From Agarophyton chilense (taxonomy: Eukaryota; Rhodophyta; Florideophyceae; Gracilariales; Gracilariaceae): a stretch of DNA of 64,000 nt. The stretch spans positions 1,550,001 through 1,614,000 of the forward strand of contig JARGXX010000080.1 of the NCBI GenBank assembly GCA_030374765.1, in the 5' to 3' direction. Made by a program: the position numbers and the translations under genes. Within the stretch, counting starts at the first letter, position 1. The number at the start of each line of letters is the position of its first letter. The notes beneath the pieces are model-generated. The model did no database searches. It saw only the letters and a list, made by a program, of their open reading frames with translations, and was not told the DNA's origin. Positions 40,695 through 53,217 of this stretch are shown here, in pieces.

Positions 40695-42710
40695 ATGGCC
40701 TTCTTCTTCAAGTCCATCTCCCTCGCTTTCCTCCTTTCCTTGCTTGCCAACGCTGCCCATGCGCGCCTCATTAACAAGTTTGGCAACTGCCAGGAGCTCA
40801 AAAACTACTACGTCAACACCATCGTCGATGACGTCGATAAATACGGCTACCATGTCCATAGCGCATACACTCCACAACGCGATCCGAGATCGATCCCGAA
40901 TGATTATGATCCTGGAACCCCGGGTGGCCCCGTCGGAATTCCCCTCCACCGCCCTTTCGCTACACCGCGGCGGGTAGCGGGCGGCAATCTCACCGAGGCG
41001 GATCGCCACACCACCTTGGATCACACCGATGACAATGGTCTTGTCGCAGGCGTCGACTTTTCCTCAATCAACGTTCAGGCCACGGGTGTTGACGACGAGC
41101 CGGACGTTATCAAGACGGACGGCCGCCGTGTGTTCACCATCAGCAGCTTCACTTTTTCCGTTGTGCCAGTGCAGGACGGAGGAAAAGCCGACCGACGTGT
41201 GGGCCGGTTGCAGTTGCCCACCATGGTGCGCGATATGTTGATTGAAGGTGACTTCGTGCTTGTCTTTGGCACCATCTACACTTAAAAGCGCCCAGTATAC
41301 CTTCGGTTCGAGCCTGACGCTCAGTTTAACCATGAAGCCACCGTTGTGTACCAAATTAACGTCAAAGGTGAAACGCCGCGCCTAGTATCTACGCTATACC
41401 TCGAGGGTAGCTTTGTCAAATCTAACCAAGTCGACGGCGTCGTCCGCATTGCCATGCGCTTCAGCCCAATGCGATCTGCTTTGATGTACTTCCCGGTCGG
41501 CAATGTGCAACCGTGGCAGGCCGAGAAATGGAATCGTGAGATCGTCCAATATTCCAGCCCTGGCAACTGGCTGCCGACGTACCGTGTGCAGCGCAATGGT
41601 CGCGAGCAATATGGTGTGTACGCAACGTGCGGTGAAATCTACTACCCGCCTAACGTTTTCGCGGGCCTCGACCTCTTCACAGTCGTCACTATCCCCATTG
41701 GGGGATTTCTTGAGCCGTCCAGCTCGGCATCCATCATTTCGACCGCTGAAACGGTTTTCATCACGAAGAAATCGATGTTTGTGACGACAAGTGAAGGACT
41801 CTCCAAAAATTCCGGCTTAAGCTCGCCGCGCTGGGGCTTCAACTACCACACAGCGATCCATCAGTTCGCGCTGTCAGACGCTGGCGCATCCTACGTCGCG
41901 AGTAATTCCGTGAATGGCAGTGCTATCAGGGAGTTTGCGATGCACGAGTGGAACGACAACTTCTTTATTGCGACGACGGACGGCGCAACCTGGTGGTCTG
42001 GTCGCGATTTTCGGCGCACTAAGGTGAGCGCATTCGTGTCGAACCGAGATAAACGGCAGCTTGTGAAGGTTGGCGAGGTGGGAAACCTTGACGTTAACGA
42101 GCGCAGCTCTTCCCTGCGGTACATTGAAGAAGCGGCATACGTTGTTCCGTCCCGCGCGTTTGAACAAGCAATATACATCATCGATATTTCGAACCCACGC
42201 GCGATGCGCGTGACGGGTGAACTTGAGCTCCGCGGCATCAGCACGTACCTTCACCCAGCCGGACCGGGTCGCGTTCTCGGCTTAGGCGAGCTGTCGACCG
42301 CGCCGACGAGACACACCACAGGCGTGAAAGTGTCATTGTTTGATGTGGGTGACACGACCAACCCCCGCGAGCTGTCATCCTGGACGCTATGGGGAGAATA
42401 CTATGTAGAACGGGATGTTCGCGCGTTCTTGTACTGGCCGCGCGCGAGCGTGGCGGTGATTTCGATGATTTCTGATGTGCTGCGGTTCGCTGGAGCGATA
42501 GTGCTGAATATATCCGAATCAACCATGACGGAGCGCGGCCGCGTGACGCATAAGACAACTAGTGGGTGGGACCGTGGCATCCGGCGCAATGCGATCATTG
42601 GCACCGAGCACCTGTGGTCCATGACGGAGCTAACGCTCCAAGTGAACAATCTGAATAATTTGAGCAAGGTCGAGGCACAGCTTCCCATTTTGCTGCCCAG
42701 CACTCCATGA
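40695..42710 (+). pseudogene. Secreted beta-propeller protein paralogue, one in-frame stop
   Basis: One frame runs from ATG 40695 to the stop at 42710, interrupted only by TAA at 41283-41285, where the intact copy has a TAC codon (VYSYKRPVY versus IYT-stop-KRPVY). It is otherwise colinear with the 668-aa protein at 57548-59554, with the same signal peptide, the GVDDEPDVIKTDG motif and repeated blade-like segments. Upstream sequence including the TATA-like box is also shared. A single recent nonsense change is the simplest reading; a readthrough product or sequencing error cannot be excluded. A second gene product starting at a downstream Met (41346) would lack a signal peptide. Confidence 0.85.
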
Positions 42711-43079
42711 CATTGTGGTAAACCTCGTCTCTAAGTACCGCGGACGGACCAGCTGATACTTTACTATTCTCCTTCAGTTGGCGGCGAGCTCGAGATTCAC
42801 CTTCGAGTACAAGCGCCTCGGAAACAGAAATTCACCCACTTCGCGGCTTATCTAGAGTGTCTATACGACCACTGGCCTCATACAGTGCGCGAAATCTGGA
42901 TAAGCCACCAGCCTATTCCTCTTTACTGTCATCCACAGTCGGCAAATGGGCCTTTTATCGTAGTCAGTACTTATAAAACCATTAAAGAAACTAGTTTCAC
43001 AGCTTTGCAGAACCAGACCTAGCCCACAGTTTTCTGAACTTTAAAAAATCCTGAACAAGATAGCGAAATCTAAATAAAG

Positions 43080-44039
43080 GCCAAAACAAAGAAACACATT
43101 TTTTTCATTCAATACTTTGTCATTTCACCCTTTTTCTCTACCACTTGAATACAGCGTTCCTGTATAGAGCTGTAAAGTGGTTTAATAAACTCTTCGCTCA
43201 AATTATTCCAACATTCAATCACACATTTCAAAAGCGTTCCAACATCTTGGAATTGGCGCCGATTGGCTTAAGCGCGGCGTGCTAAAACCCCCCTAATGTT
43301 TTCCGTAATGTTCGAGTCCGGGGACTTGCCGGGCCCTGTAAAACATTAACGTTAATTTAAGCCAACCACTTTGTAGTATACGCTAAACAGTGCATAAAAG
43401 CTCTGTCTTGCTGAAAAATAAAACTTTTTCCAATTGTTTCGGCCGTAAATGGTATTAATTCTTTCTGCAACACCTCGCAGTACTTCGTAGAGACTTTACC
43501 GACGCAAGCGACCAGAATACTTAAAACCATAGTAAGAATAGCCAACCTATAACATCACACTATCCCATTTATTTTGTCCCTTAGAAATTTTAAGCTCTTT
43601 ATTCGTTTCATCATGCCAATAATGAGCAACTCTATCGTGTTTCCCAAATTCATATTTCTTATTATAAAAAAAGGGTTTCTTCGATTTTATCAGACGAAAA
43701 GTCATTTTCTCTCGAGCCCATGTAAACATTTTCTTTTTATGTATTTTAGTCATCATTAATATTTGTTTCATCATTTTATAGATTAAACTTGGATCATCAT
43801 GTAACACTTGTTTTATGCGTTTGACCAAAACCAAAAGATCATTACCGAGTTCTCTCGAATAGCTAGATGAGTTTGATGCAGAGCGATAAAAAAGGGCTCT
43901 CTTAGCCAACAAACCCATTTTTTTGGTTGTTAGAGCTTTTATAACTTTTGTTGTACATTTCAGGATCTTTGAGGATGTTTTAACCTACAGCGCGAGAAAT
44001 GCTAATTTTTTCAGCAATATTTCTTTAAGAAAAGCAATA
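43080..44039 (-). pseudogene. Tc1/mariner-like transposase relic
   Basis: From 44039 downwards: an HTH-like segment (IAEKISISRAVG then NILKDPEM); a catalytic-domain piece at 43918-43547 with FTWAREKMTF and YYWHDE-like HYWHDETNKE; WDSVML at the break; then 43545-43357 with FQQDRAFMHCLAYTTKWLA, matching the mariner FQQDNAPxH...WL motif around the second catalytic Asp. Further C-terminal pieces (RRVY, a Trp/Leu-rich end) reach about 43080 with stops. The N-terminus is cut by the left LTR of element D at 44040. It cannot make an active transposase. Confidence 0.7.
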
Positions 44040-44927
44040 TGTAGGACAATGCCTCCAAGGAGGAAAACCTACGAAGACGTCCGGATCTTCTTCTCACGAG
44101 ATAGCCGGCGCGGTAGAGCCCTCCCAAGGATTGGCGCGCAATGCCGGGTGTAAGCCGGAGCCGAACCGTCGCGACGGGCGCAGGGAGGCTGAAAGAAGCC
44201 GAGAATATCCGCCGAAGCGGTACTTGCGTATTCTCTGAGGAGGCAAAACCCAAGAGAGTGGCGAGCACGACTGGTGTCAGTGCGAGCCGCAAGAGCGGGA
44301 ATTGCCCAATGAAGGGGAGGAAAAGGGAAGGAAAATGGGAACGGAGGCAAGAGGGCGAGGTTGACCACGAGTCGCAAGAGGGGACTCGGGAATAGCCGGC
44401 ACTGCCGGGTGTAGCAAATCGTATACACGGGCGGAACCACAAAAGTGGGATTAGATACCCAACACACGAAGGCTGCTTGAACGTCCAAGAAGGTTGGGAA
44501 GCCGTGCACCACGGGAAATCCCTCCGTAAGGAGTTGTATATCCGCGCAGGCGGTTCGACCCAGAGCCAAGACCTGGAAGACCAAGATCACCCTTGTTGGG
44601 GAGACTTTACTGGACCGGCGGCCGCGAGGCCGGCGGCCTAAGTACTGTAGTCACCGTAGAATAGAATAAATAAAGTCTATCCTAAATAGCTAAATGTCCG
44701 TCTAACAAAGGGGCAAATCTGGCGGCCACGTGTCGCGCGGGCGCTGCGGCCACGTTTCGTGCGGGCGCTGCGGCCACGTGTATGGCACCCGGTCCAACCG
44801 GTGCATCACCGGCGTTCCGGCCATCGCCGTGAAAACAGATTACTCCTACTCATAACGAGGTTGCACGCCGGAGGCTCCGGAAAAAACTTAAGTCCCCAGA
44901 AACCTCCCTGGAGGACGTTGCTCTTCA
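44040..44927 (-). repeat. Element D 3' LTR
   Basis: 888 bp, 25 longer than its partner because of one additional 24-bp unit carrying the CACGTG-type motif (44727-44732, 44751-44756 as CACGTT, 44775-44780). The 173-codon LTR frame is open on the minus strand at 44590-44069. Confidence 0.9.
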
Positions 44928-44943
44928 TATCCACCCCCTTAAG
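44928..44943 (-). other. Element D polypurine tract
   Basis: The minus strand reads CTTAAGGGGGTGGATA up to the LTR, the same position as in element C with one interruption in the G run. Confidence 0.6.
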
Positions 44944-44974
44944 ACAGGGCGAACACGTCGAAGAGGAAGTCGGC

Positions 44975-46773
44975 ATGGCAGCTCGTCATGATAAGAGCGC
45001 GTCCGACACCGGGTCTCCGGAAACCAACACACCTTCACCAAGGATCCCACGCCAGCTCCTCGCATCAGATTCCAACCACAGCACACCAACACGCACCATG
45101 TCCAACCCCGACCGTCATAACACATCCGCGACTCCCGCCCTTGGCGGTTCCACCGGCTTCCGGTCTGCGCCCCACCCTGGGGATGTTACCACCCGAACTC
45201 CGGCCGTCATCCTCGCGTACGAAGACCGCCGTATTGGCGCCCGCTTTCGCGGACAGGCGGACCCACCGCAGTGGCCGACCTATGACGCCCTTGTGGGTGC
45301 AAATCCGAGAACTTGGCATGGCTCCGCGATGTTGCGGTATGCGCCTTGGTTTCACCCATTGGCTGTCCGCGACGAGGATTGGATCCACTCCTACACCGAT
45401 AATTCGGAGATGCTCCCGGGCGACCTGCCCGGCGTGGTGACCATGTCCTGAGATTGGCGTAATCGTATCGCCATCCCGGTCCACCACATACTCCGCCGAC
45501 GCGGTGAATCCTCTGCGGAGGCTCAGGCCGCGCTTGTGCGGATCGCTTATCTCAGGCACCATCGGGCGCCTTTCCAGTTCCCGATACCGCCAGAGGTCGA
45601 ATTCGACGTCCACCTTTACCGCACTCGCGGGGAAATGTCGTACTGTGACCGTCTTAACGGATTGGAAACCCTCGCTTGGAGGGGCACACCGATCGCTCAG
45701 GAAGAAGCTCTTTGCTGGGTACGACCGATTCTTCGGGCAGAGTTCCGCTACCAACCGCGGCAGTCGCGCTCGAACTTCCTTCAGAACCTCATCCGCGATG
45801 AGCGTCGTTGGCGGGCCCGGACCGGGTATTTCGTACCGTACCAGAACACGGAGATTGAGCGCATCGCGCCTGCTCACCGACGTGGTCGGTACGTCAGTCT
45901 CCCAGACTGGTGGTCCTCCTTGGAGGCGTGCTGGGGTTGTTTCGTTGAGGTGCCCCCAGTCTTCACCTATGTAGGGTCGTCGTTCTTGAACGATCCCCAG
46001 TCGGGGTGGTGTTCCGTCGTGGTAAGCGAATGGGCCGTCCGCACTGCGGCTTTTATCCTCGCTGAGGCGTACGACCAGACCAATACCGATTGTGGTACGT
46101 GCCAACGCGTGTGCGGGCTGCGATCCGCCGTTTGGACATGTGCATCCCCCTCGGGGGCGAGGCGAACGAAGAAGAGACGCTGGGCCTCCTCGGCTTTGTG
46201 GAGGGGGTCCAGTGGGATGAGGTCCCGCTGGAGAACTCCCAACGCATTCAACCGCGTCGCGGGTCTGGCCCCGGACTCAGGAGGAATACCGCGCTAGCGG
46301 GGGATTTCATCTACTTCGACCCCTGGGAGTACCACGAGATCAGCCGCGAGGAAGCGGAAGCCAACCGGCATGCGCCGCGTGAAGTCCCAGGCGACCACCC
46401 GCGAGGGTATGTCGACTCGAGCGACTATTTCCGCGGCTATGCGGATGGTGAACCGATGGTCGACAACAAACCGGAGGATCCGGGTTACGCTCCGATGGAG
46501 GATGACGAGTCCGGCGAGGCCGGTGAGGAGTCCGTTGAATACGGTGGTGCGGCTCCATCCGGGGCTGCTGATGCCATGCGAACGGATTCCTATCCGACTC
46601 CATCGGTGGCGGGCCCGCCTGCAACTGCCGCTGGCGCGGAGCGAGGCGAGGTCATCGCGCGCTTCCTTCGGGAGGTGGGGCTTCGCCCTTCCCAGATCTC
46701 GGGTGATGTGGCCGCCATGCGGGATGCCTTAGCCAACCGCCTGGGCGGGGGTCCACCTCGTGCGGAGGAATGA
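44975..46773 (+). pseudogene. Antisense protein (aORF) of element D, two disabling changes
   Basis: Begins with ATG 48 bp inside the 3' LTR and matches the 591-aa protein of C almost throughout. A Trp codon is changed to TGA at 45449-45451 (after GVVTMS). A 5-bp duplication (gacca) near 46076 shifts the frame just after AEAYDQ, and the frame resumes as LWYVPTRVRAA. A few extra residues (TTRTPAVI) are present near residue 73 relative to C. It reads towards, and ends about 0.33 kb from, the chromodomain frame. The polyadenylation-like hexamer downstream is mutated to AATATA. Confidence 0.85.
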
Positions 46774-46832
46774 CCGGAGCTTCCGGTAGAATGTAGGGCG
46801 GCGCCACTAGGGCGCCCTTGACAATAGTAAGA

Positions 46833-46838
46833 AATATA
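46833..46838 (+). terminator. AATATA, degenerate counterpart of the aORF AATAAA
   Basis: Aligns position for position with the AATAAA of element C with one A-to-T change, 59 nt after the aORF stop. Confidence 0.3.
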
Positions 46839-47106
46839 AAGAAGAGGGTCGCCTTTCCGACGCCCTTTCCCAAGTCCGCTTCTTTCTTTCCGGGGTACCG
46901 GCCTTCTACCGGGGTTCCGGCGTTGCAGGGAACCAGCCTAGCTGGGACTTCCGTGTTTAACGGTGGGCGCTTTGCGCGCGGACCAGGTTACTGGCACGAC
47001 CACCAACGACGTTGGGATAGCGTGAGCGGTTGCTTCCTTCCCCGCGTTGGGGCATGGACGGAGATGGCGCGTGGCGCCATCAGCCATTCCATTCCGTGTT
47101 CACGGT

Positions 47107-47962
47107 TTATCCCTCTTGGGCGTTTACCAGCGTGGCTGGGAGTGCGGTCCCCGCAAGGCGGTGGTATCGCATAACCGCAGAGCGCGGAAGGTGCTCGATG
47201 GGCCCCGGGGTGTCCCACTTCGGCCCGTATCCGTACCAGCGGGTCCGGTACTGGAGCACCCCGTGCTCATCGTAGCTATGTCCGACGATTCGGTCGAGGA
47301 CGTACTCCTGCACGTAAACTTGCCTGCCTTGTCGGGTGGTGGTGACCCGAGCCTCAGCGCCGCGTGGTTCTGGGCTCGCCGTCGCCTGTTCCGGGTCACC
47401 CGGTTTGTCATTTCGCTGTGCGGTTGTTGCCGGATGCCCGTGGCTGCCGTCCCGCTTCGCGGAAGTTGCCGGCGCGGCCGGGTTGTGTTTCCGCTGGGCG
47501 GTAGGGGCTTCCCTGAAGTCAGCTCTTACCGCGAGTTTGCGGGGGTCCTTCCGTCTTGGTGACGGTTCGCCGGAGGCCTCCGCTTGATTTGCGGCATGCG
47601 GCGTTCCCATTGGTGGGCAGTTTCCGCCGTGCAGTGCGCCGTGGGCGGTGAGTGGTTCACCGTCCTGGCGATCCGCCTCCGCGGGGTGGCTGTCAGCCAA
47701 TGACCGGGATGCCGGGTGCCCATTGGTCCGATCTCCCGCCCGGGTCACGTGACCTGGAGGACGGGTGGTCGGACCGTCGCGGACGGTTGGCTCCGATTGT
47801 TCGGCAAGGGAGGCGGTTTTCGACTTGTCGTCGCGCCCCTTTTCCCCCATGGGGTTCGTACCGTTCTCAACGGAGTGGCTCGCTAGACCTGCTTGCGCAG
47901 CGCACGCCGGAGTACCGGTATCGACCGAAACGCTCGGTGCGCGACCGCCAATGTGCGGGTTT
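47107..47962 (-). pseudogene. Element D pol 3' part: Pro/Arg-rich linker and chromodomain
   Basis: The minus-strand frame matches the last quarter of the element C pol frame and ends in a chromodomain (YVLDRIVGH, TRWYGYGPKWDTP). It is out of frame with the reverse transcriptase frame because of the deletion junction near 47962, so it would not be translated as part of Pol without another shift. Confidence 0.8.
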
Positions 47963-50134
47963 GGGCAAGGATAGGATGGGAGCTGTCGTAACTGCCTTAA
48001 TCAAGGAGCGAAAAGATTTCGAATGATCGGTGGTAAATGGCGCAAGCTTCGGTGGCTGGCCCTTCCGCAGTAGCGCGTTTAGCGGAGCGGCGATATCCGA
48101 GAAACTCGGTATAAACCGTCGATAGACGTTGACCAGACCTAAAAAGGATCGGAGCTCCGTTTGAGTACGGGGCTCCTTCGCCTCACAGAGGGACTTGATA
48201 TGAACTTGTTCGATCATTAACCGTCCTGGACGGATGACGTGCCCGAGATACTTCACCGTGTCGGTGAAGAACTCGCACTTCCTCAACTTGAGGGTTATTC
48301 CTGCGTCTTGCAGTACGGTCATCACGTCCCGCACGTGGGTCAGGTGATCGTCCAGGTTTCTGGAAAAGACAATGATGTCGTCCAAGTAGACAAGGCACGT
48401 ACGCCACTTGAAACGAGATATCAGTACGTCTATTGCCCTTTGAAAGGTGGCCGGTGCATTGGTTAAACCAAACGGCATCCGCTTGAAGCGGTAGGAACCC
48501 GAGTGGCAAACAAACGCGGTTTTGTCTCGGTCCTCTTCCCGGACTGGGACTTGCCAGTAGCCCCAGTTAGCATCCAGAGCCGTAAACACGGTAGCGTCCC
48601 CGAGCGAGTCTATACACTCGTCCATGCGCGGAATCGGGTAGGTGTCCCTCACGATGACAGAATTGAGGGGGCGGTAGTCAACGCAAATCCACCACGTGCC
48701 GTCAGCCTTGAGGGCCAGCAGCACCGGTGAAGCCCAAGGAGATTGGGCGGGCTCTATGACTCCAGCACGGAGCATCTTGTCCACCTGAAATTCTTCCTCC
48801 TCCCGAGCTTTCGGTCCCGCCCTGTAAGGGGGTTGTGCAACCGGACGTGCGTCTGGTAGCAAGTCTATCCGATATTCGGTTGTATTGATCTCACCCAGTG
48901 AGCCGTCCCACATTGTGGTAAACTCGCGTAGCATTCCGCGTAAGTGGTCCCGGTTTGAGACCGGTACATGACTCAGGTCCAGGTCCTCGAGGGCCTTGAT
49001 CGGGTCTATCTTATCGTAGCTCGTAGGCTGTGCCGTGGTGTCAGGTGTGGGAACCGACGAGGTCGGAAACGCATCCGTCTTGACGGTTTTATCGAGCGCC
49101 AACTGCTGTGCCTCCCCGGAGGTTTCTGCACCGGATACCGGGAGACCGTCCTCGGTAGAGGGAGTTATTCCGAGTACTTCGGCAGCCGTCACCTTTGTAG
49201 GGAGCATCGCGAGCGGGTGCGGCGTCACAGACCCAATGACTTGGTTCTTTGCCAGCGTCTGGGGAGCCTTTCCCAGATTGGCAACCAACACCCTGAAAGA
49301 GGAATTCGGCGTGACTTGCACGATTCCGTTCGCAACGGTTAACTGAAATTTCTCGTAAAACGAGGGCAAGGGCTGAACAACCCGAAGACCGTGTTGACGG
49401 GAATTGACTGAAACCATAACCTGGCTCTCCGGGGGTATGGTGACTGACGAGGCAACGCGTAGCTTCGTAGAATCCCGGTTCTCCGGTGTGGGTTTCTGCG
49501 CAGCAGGTAGAGGAACGTGTTTCCTCGATGCCCGCTTCAGCGGTTGACGAACAATGGGGACGGTCGATCCGTCCTCAAGTTCCACCTGCTTAAGGCGTGG
49601 GCGGATGGCGTCGACAAACCTGTCGCAGTAGTCACATCCCAGTATAACTGGCGCGGCCAGCGAGCGGCACACAATAAAAGTTAGTTTAACCACCATCCTA
49701 CCTAGCCTGACGACCAGGTCGATCACACCAACCGTTTTAAACGGGTTGTTATTGGCGTCTGAGACGTCGGGTACCGTTTCAGAACGGATGAGTGACCGCA
49801 ATGGCGGGGGTAAAACCGATTCCACAATAAAGTTCGGCCCAGCACCTGTATCCAGCACAGTGGGATATCTCACCATAAACTGCGTGTGCAGACCAAGGTC
49901 AGCGTAAACCTTGTAGTTACGCTTGGCCATTACCAAGACTCTATCCGGGATCCGGTTATTTCTAATCCGTATCCACGGTCGACGCAAAACACCGAGGTGT
50001 TTAGAGTCCGCGTCTGCGGTGTCCTTCCTTGTCAGGATTTTCACCGGGGAGCGAGGCATCGGCGCTTCGGGCGTCGTCATGCTCAACTCTGAGGACGCCT
50101 CTCCCGAAGAGGAGACTCCCTCTATTATTTTCCC
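47867..50134 (-). pseudogene. Element D pol 5' part: protease and reverse transcriptase, truncated
   Basis: The open frame is 739 codons from its first Met (50086) and is entered by frameshift at 50128-50134. Protease DTG is at residues 79-81. The reverse transcriptase carries the classic gypsy motifs: ASPVLLALKADGTW, CVDYRPLN, YPIPRMDECIDSL, FTALDANWGYWQV, KTAFVCHSGSYRF, MPFGLTNAPATFQ, and catalytic YLDD at 567-570, followed by LGHVI and SFLGLVNVYRRF. It then stops inside the region before RNase H, where a deletion joins it out of frame to the chromodomain linker. The polymerase domain itself looks intact; RNase H and integrase are absent. Confidence 0.9.
50106..50134 (-). promoter_or_regulatory. 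Programmed -1 frameshift site of element D
   Basis: Minus-strand heptamer G GGA AAA at 50134-50128, in gag phase and directly before the gag stop TAA (50127-50125). The downstream hairpin is TCTCCT/GGGAGA with loop CTTC, differing from C by a change that keeps a G-U pair. Confidence 0.7.
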
Positions 50135-52231
50135 TGTACCCGGTCCTGGTCGGGCGAAGGCCCGACTTCCTCGGCAACGAGTGCATGATTCCGTTGCACG
50201 GTAGCTACCGCAGGAGCGGGTTGAGATCCACCAGCGTGGTTTGGCGCTGGTGCGGCGCGTGCCGGCTGAGCCGGTTTGTACCGAGAATTCGGAGTGTGAG
50301 CCAATGCGTTGGGGAAGTCCATCTTCGCGCGGAGATATGACGTGAGTGGCACGGAGCCCTTCTCCTGCGGGGAGAGGGCTTCTTAATTATCCACCACTCG
50401 CGCCATATCGCGTAGCGATAAAAGGCATTGCGGGGAGGTGTGCCCGCGCTCGTAGCATAAGTGGCACACCAACGTCACTCCGGCGTTTCGCGTTACGGCA
50501 TTCTGAGCATCGGTGTATCTTCCGGGTTCCCGGTTTCCAACCCATCCAGGGCGCTGAATTCGTGTCATTCCGTTCGAGTACGGCATACGGGGGCCGGAGT
50601 GCGGCGGTCATTAAGATAAAAGACCTGCCCGTTCTCCGTGTCCCTGGCGGTTGAGTCAACCGAGCCATCCGTCGTAGACGGTAATTCCGTTGTTGGAATA
50701 GATAAACCATCGTGATGGATGACATTCATATTGTCATAACCCTGTTTGGGGATGCCATCCGTCGCAAATGACGGTGAAGAAGAGTCCGACTCAAGCAGCA
50801 ATGCTTTAGCGGCCTTCGACCGGATTCCCGGATTGCGTGCACGTAGTGCATCTCCCTCTGCGCGGGGAAACTGTACGAGTTCAAGGTAGGTCACCTTCGG
50901 CTCTTGTTCCCTGTAACGGGCGACAAGAGTCTTGATGGCTGGATCCAAACCATCAATGAACATCGTACAGCGTTCCCCAGCGGGGTATACATTACCACAA
51001 CGGTGGAAAGCCTTATTCAGGCGTACCGAGTAATCGGTCTCGAGCTCGCCGGAGCGTTGTAGAGTGTCTCGCAAAGCGAGTATTGCCGCTTGTATCGCGG
51101 AGTTGGTTGCGTAGGAACGCAGGAGGTACTGCACGGCCTCGGGCCAGCAGGTCACACCTCCTTCGGAGGCTCGCGACGAGCCCCGAACCGACAAAAACTG
51201 ATCTTCAGCGACACCCCGTAGAAAGTAGGGTAGCGCCACGTAGGCTTGTCCTTCGTTCATTCCGAGTATAGAGCTTCCGCTACAAAGCGGTGTAGGAAAT
51301 CCAAGACCAGAATTGGATCATCCCCAGTAAACGACTGGTTACGAAGTGAAAGCTGCATCCGCTTGATGCAGTCTTTCACTTTACCCGTGTCACGCGGTGT
51401 CCGACCTAAAGAGGAATCTTCTAGCCGGTAATACCGGTAGGACAGGAGTGTCCTGTACAGAGGGTTGGTGGGCTTCAAGGGTTTGAGGCCCGGATGTCGC
51501 TGACCGTTGGGGCGCGACCAGATGGCCCCGTAGGTGGCAGAGGACCGCTTGGAGCTGGAAGAGCGCCCATAACGATCTTGTGGGTCATCGCTCACCGACG
51601 AATCGGAACTCTCCAAGTCACTCGGTTTACCGTCCGACTCAGATGATGAGTCGGACGGGTGTCCGTGCTTACGGTTAGAATCCCGGTTCTTCCGGTTCTT
51701 CCGGTTCCGCGACTGGGTCTCTCGATGAGAGACAACCGGTCTAGCCGCGTTCGCGGGCGAGGTTAACGTCCTCTCGACCGACTCAAGTCGGCTTCGGAGA
51801 CGCTCGAAGCGATTCTCCATACCTTCTGCGAAGGAAGACGGAGCGCCAAAACACTCGAGTAGTGTATGGACGTCCGACCGCAATACGCGGATATCCTCGG
51901 CTAACTCACTTGGAGGGGGGTTAGCGAGGCTTCCTCGTAAAGAGGTGAACTCCCTCGAGAGGGTATTGTGAGCAGCCCGCAGGGAGCGGAGCTGCTCTTC
52001 CAAGCGTACAATCCGCGCTTGGTCGACCAACCGCGGAGGCGGAGAAACCACCGTTGCGACGGTCGTTAACCCGGAATCGGGCTGCGGGTCTTCAGTGCCG
52101 GTGACCGGTATCTCCCGGGAATCTGGTGTTGGAGCCAGGGCCTGTGGAACATCAGTGCCCCTGGCGTCACCGCTTTGGCGGGAACGGCTGCGTGTTGCAG
52201 GAGGATCCATGCTAGGCGGTTTCCTCGGCAT
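50125..52231 (-). pseudogene. Gag of element D, frameshifted
   Basis: Starts at ATG 52231 and is colinear with Gag of C (coiled-coil-like stretch, Arg/Ser-rich segment, capsid, CCHC knuckle CHLCYERGHTSPQC). Three lesions are visible relative to C: a 2-bp deletion near 51270 (after RFVAEA), loss of one C in a C run near 50594, and a TAC-to-TAA change near 50386. The frame is also open upstream into the 5' LTR. Confidence 0.85.
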
Positions 52232-52334
52232 TGGCCACACCGTCTCGACGGAAGAATAGAAAGCAAACCGGTGAGACCGGAGAAAATCCGTTAAACGGAA
52301 AACAACCTCAAAGAGGACACAAGCAGTCTTGACT

Positions 52335-52352
52335 TCTAAGTCGGGAGACCAA
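52335..52352 (-). other. Element D primer-binding site
   Basis: The minus strand reads TGGTCTCCCGACTTAGAA just inside the 5' LTR, identical to element C. Confidence 0.7.
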
Positions 52353-52354
52353 TT

Positions 52355-53217
52355 TGTAGGACAATGCCCCCAAGAGGAAAACCTACGAAGACGTCCGGAT
52401 CTTCCTCTCACGAGGTAGCCGGCGCGGTAGAGCCCTCCCAGGGATCGGCGCGCAATGCCGGGTATAAGCCGGAGCCGAACCGTCGCGACGGGCGCAGGGA
52501 GGCTGAAAGAAGCCGAGGATATCCGCCGAAGCGGTGCTTGCGTATCCTCTGAGGAGGCAAAACCCACGAGAGTGGCGAGCACGACAGGTGTCAGTGCGAG
52601 CCGCAAGAGCGGGAATTGCCCAATGAAGGGGAGGAAAAGGGAAGGAAAATGGGAACGGAGGCAAGAGGGCGAGGTTGACCACGAGTCGCAAGAGGGGACT
52701 CGGGAATAGCCGGCACTGCCGGGTGTAGCAAATCGTATACACGGGCGGAACCACAAAAGTGGGAATAGATACCCAACACACGAAGGCTGCTTGAACGTCC
52801 AAGAAGGTTGGGAAGCCGTGCACCACGGGAAATCCCTCCGTAAGGAGTTGTATATCCGCGCAGGCAGTTCGACCCAGAGCCAAGATCTGGAAGACCAAGA
52901 TCACCCTTGTTGGGGAGACTTTACTGGACCGGCGGCCGCGAGGCCGGCGGCCTAAGTACTGTAGTCACCGTAGAATAGAATAAATAAAGTCTATCCTAAA
53001 TAGCTAAATGTCCGTCTAACAAAGGGGCCAATCTGGCGGCCACGTGTCGCGCGGGCGCTGCGGCCATGTGTATAGCACCCGGTCCCGCCGGTGCATCACC
53101 GGCGTTCCGGCCATCGCCGTGAAAACGGATTACTCCTACTCATAACGAGGTTGCACGCCGGGGGCTCCGGAAAAAACTTAAGTCCCCAAAAACCTCCCTG
53201 GAGGACGTTGCTCTTCA
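52355..53217 (-). repeat. Element D 5' LTR
   Basis: 863 bp, nearly identical to the LTRs of C. One of its two CACGTG boxes reads CATGTG. The 173-codon frame is open on the minus strand at 52904-52383. It abuts the copia fragment at 53218. Confidence 0.9.

Larger units (their letters stand above)
44040..53217 (-). mobile_element. Element D: Ty3/gypsy chromovirus-like element lacking RNase H and integrase
   Basis: 9178 bp, same family as C in opposite orientation. LTRs are 44040-44927 (3') and 52355-53217 (5'). Internal order on the minus strand: primer-binding site, frameshifted gag, -1 frameshift site, protease and reverse transcriptase, a deletion removing RNase H and integrase, chromodomain, then the plus-strand aORF with two disabling changes. 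Flanks are caata and ataat, so there is no target-site duplication. A mariner relic borders it on the left and a copia fragment on the right. Confidence 0.9.
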
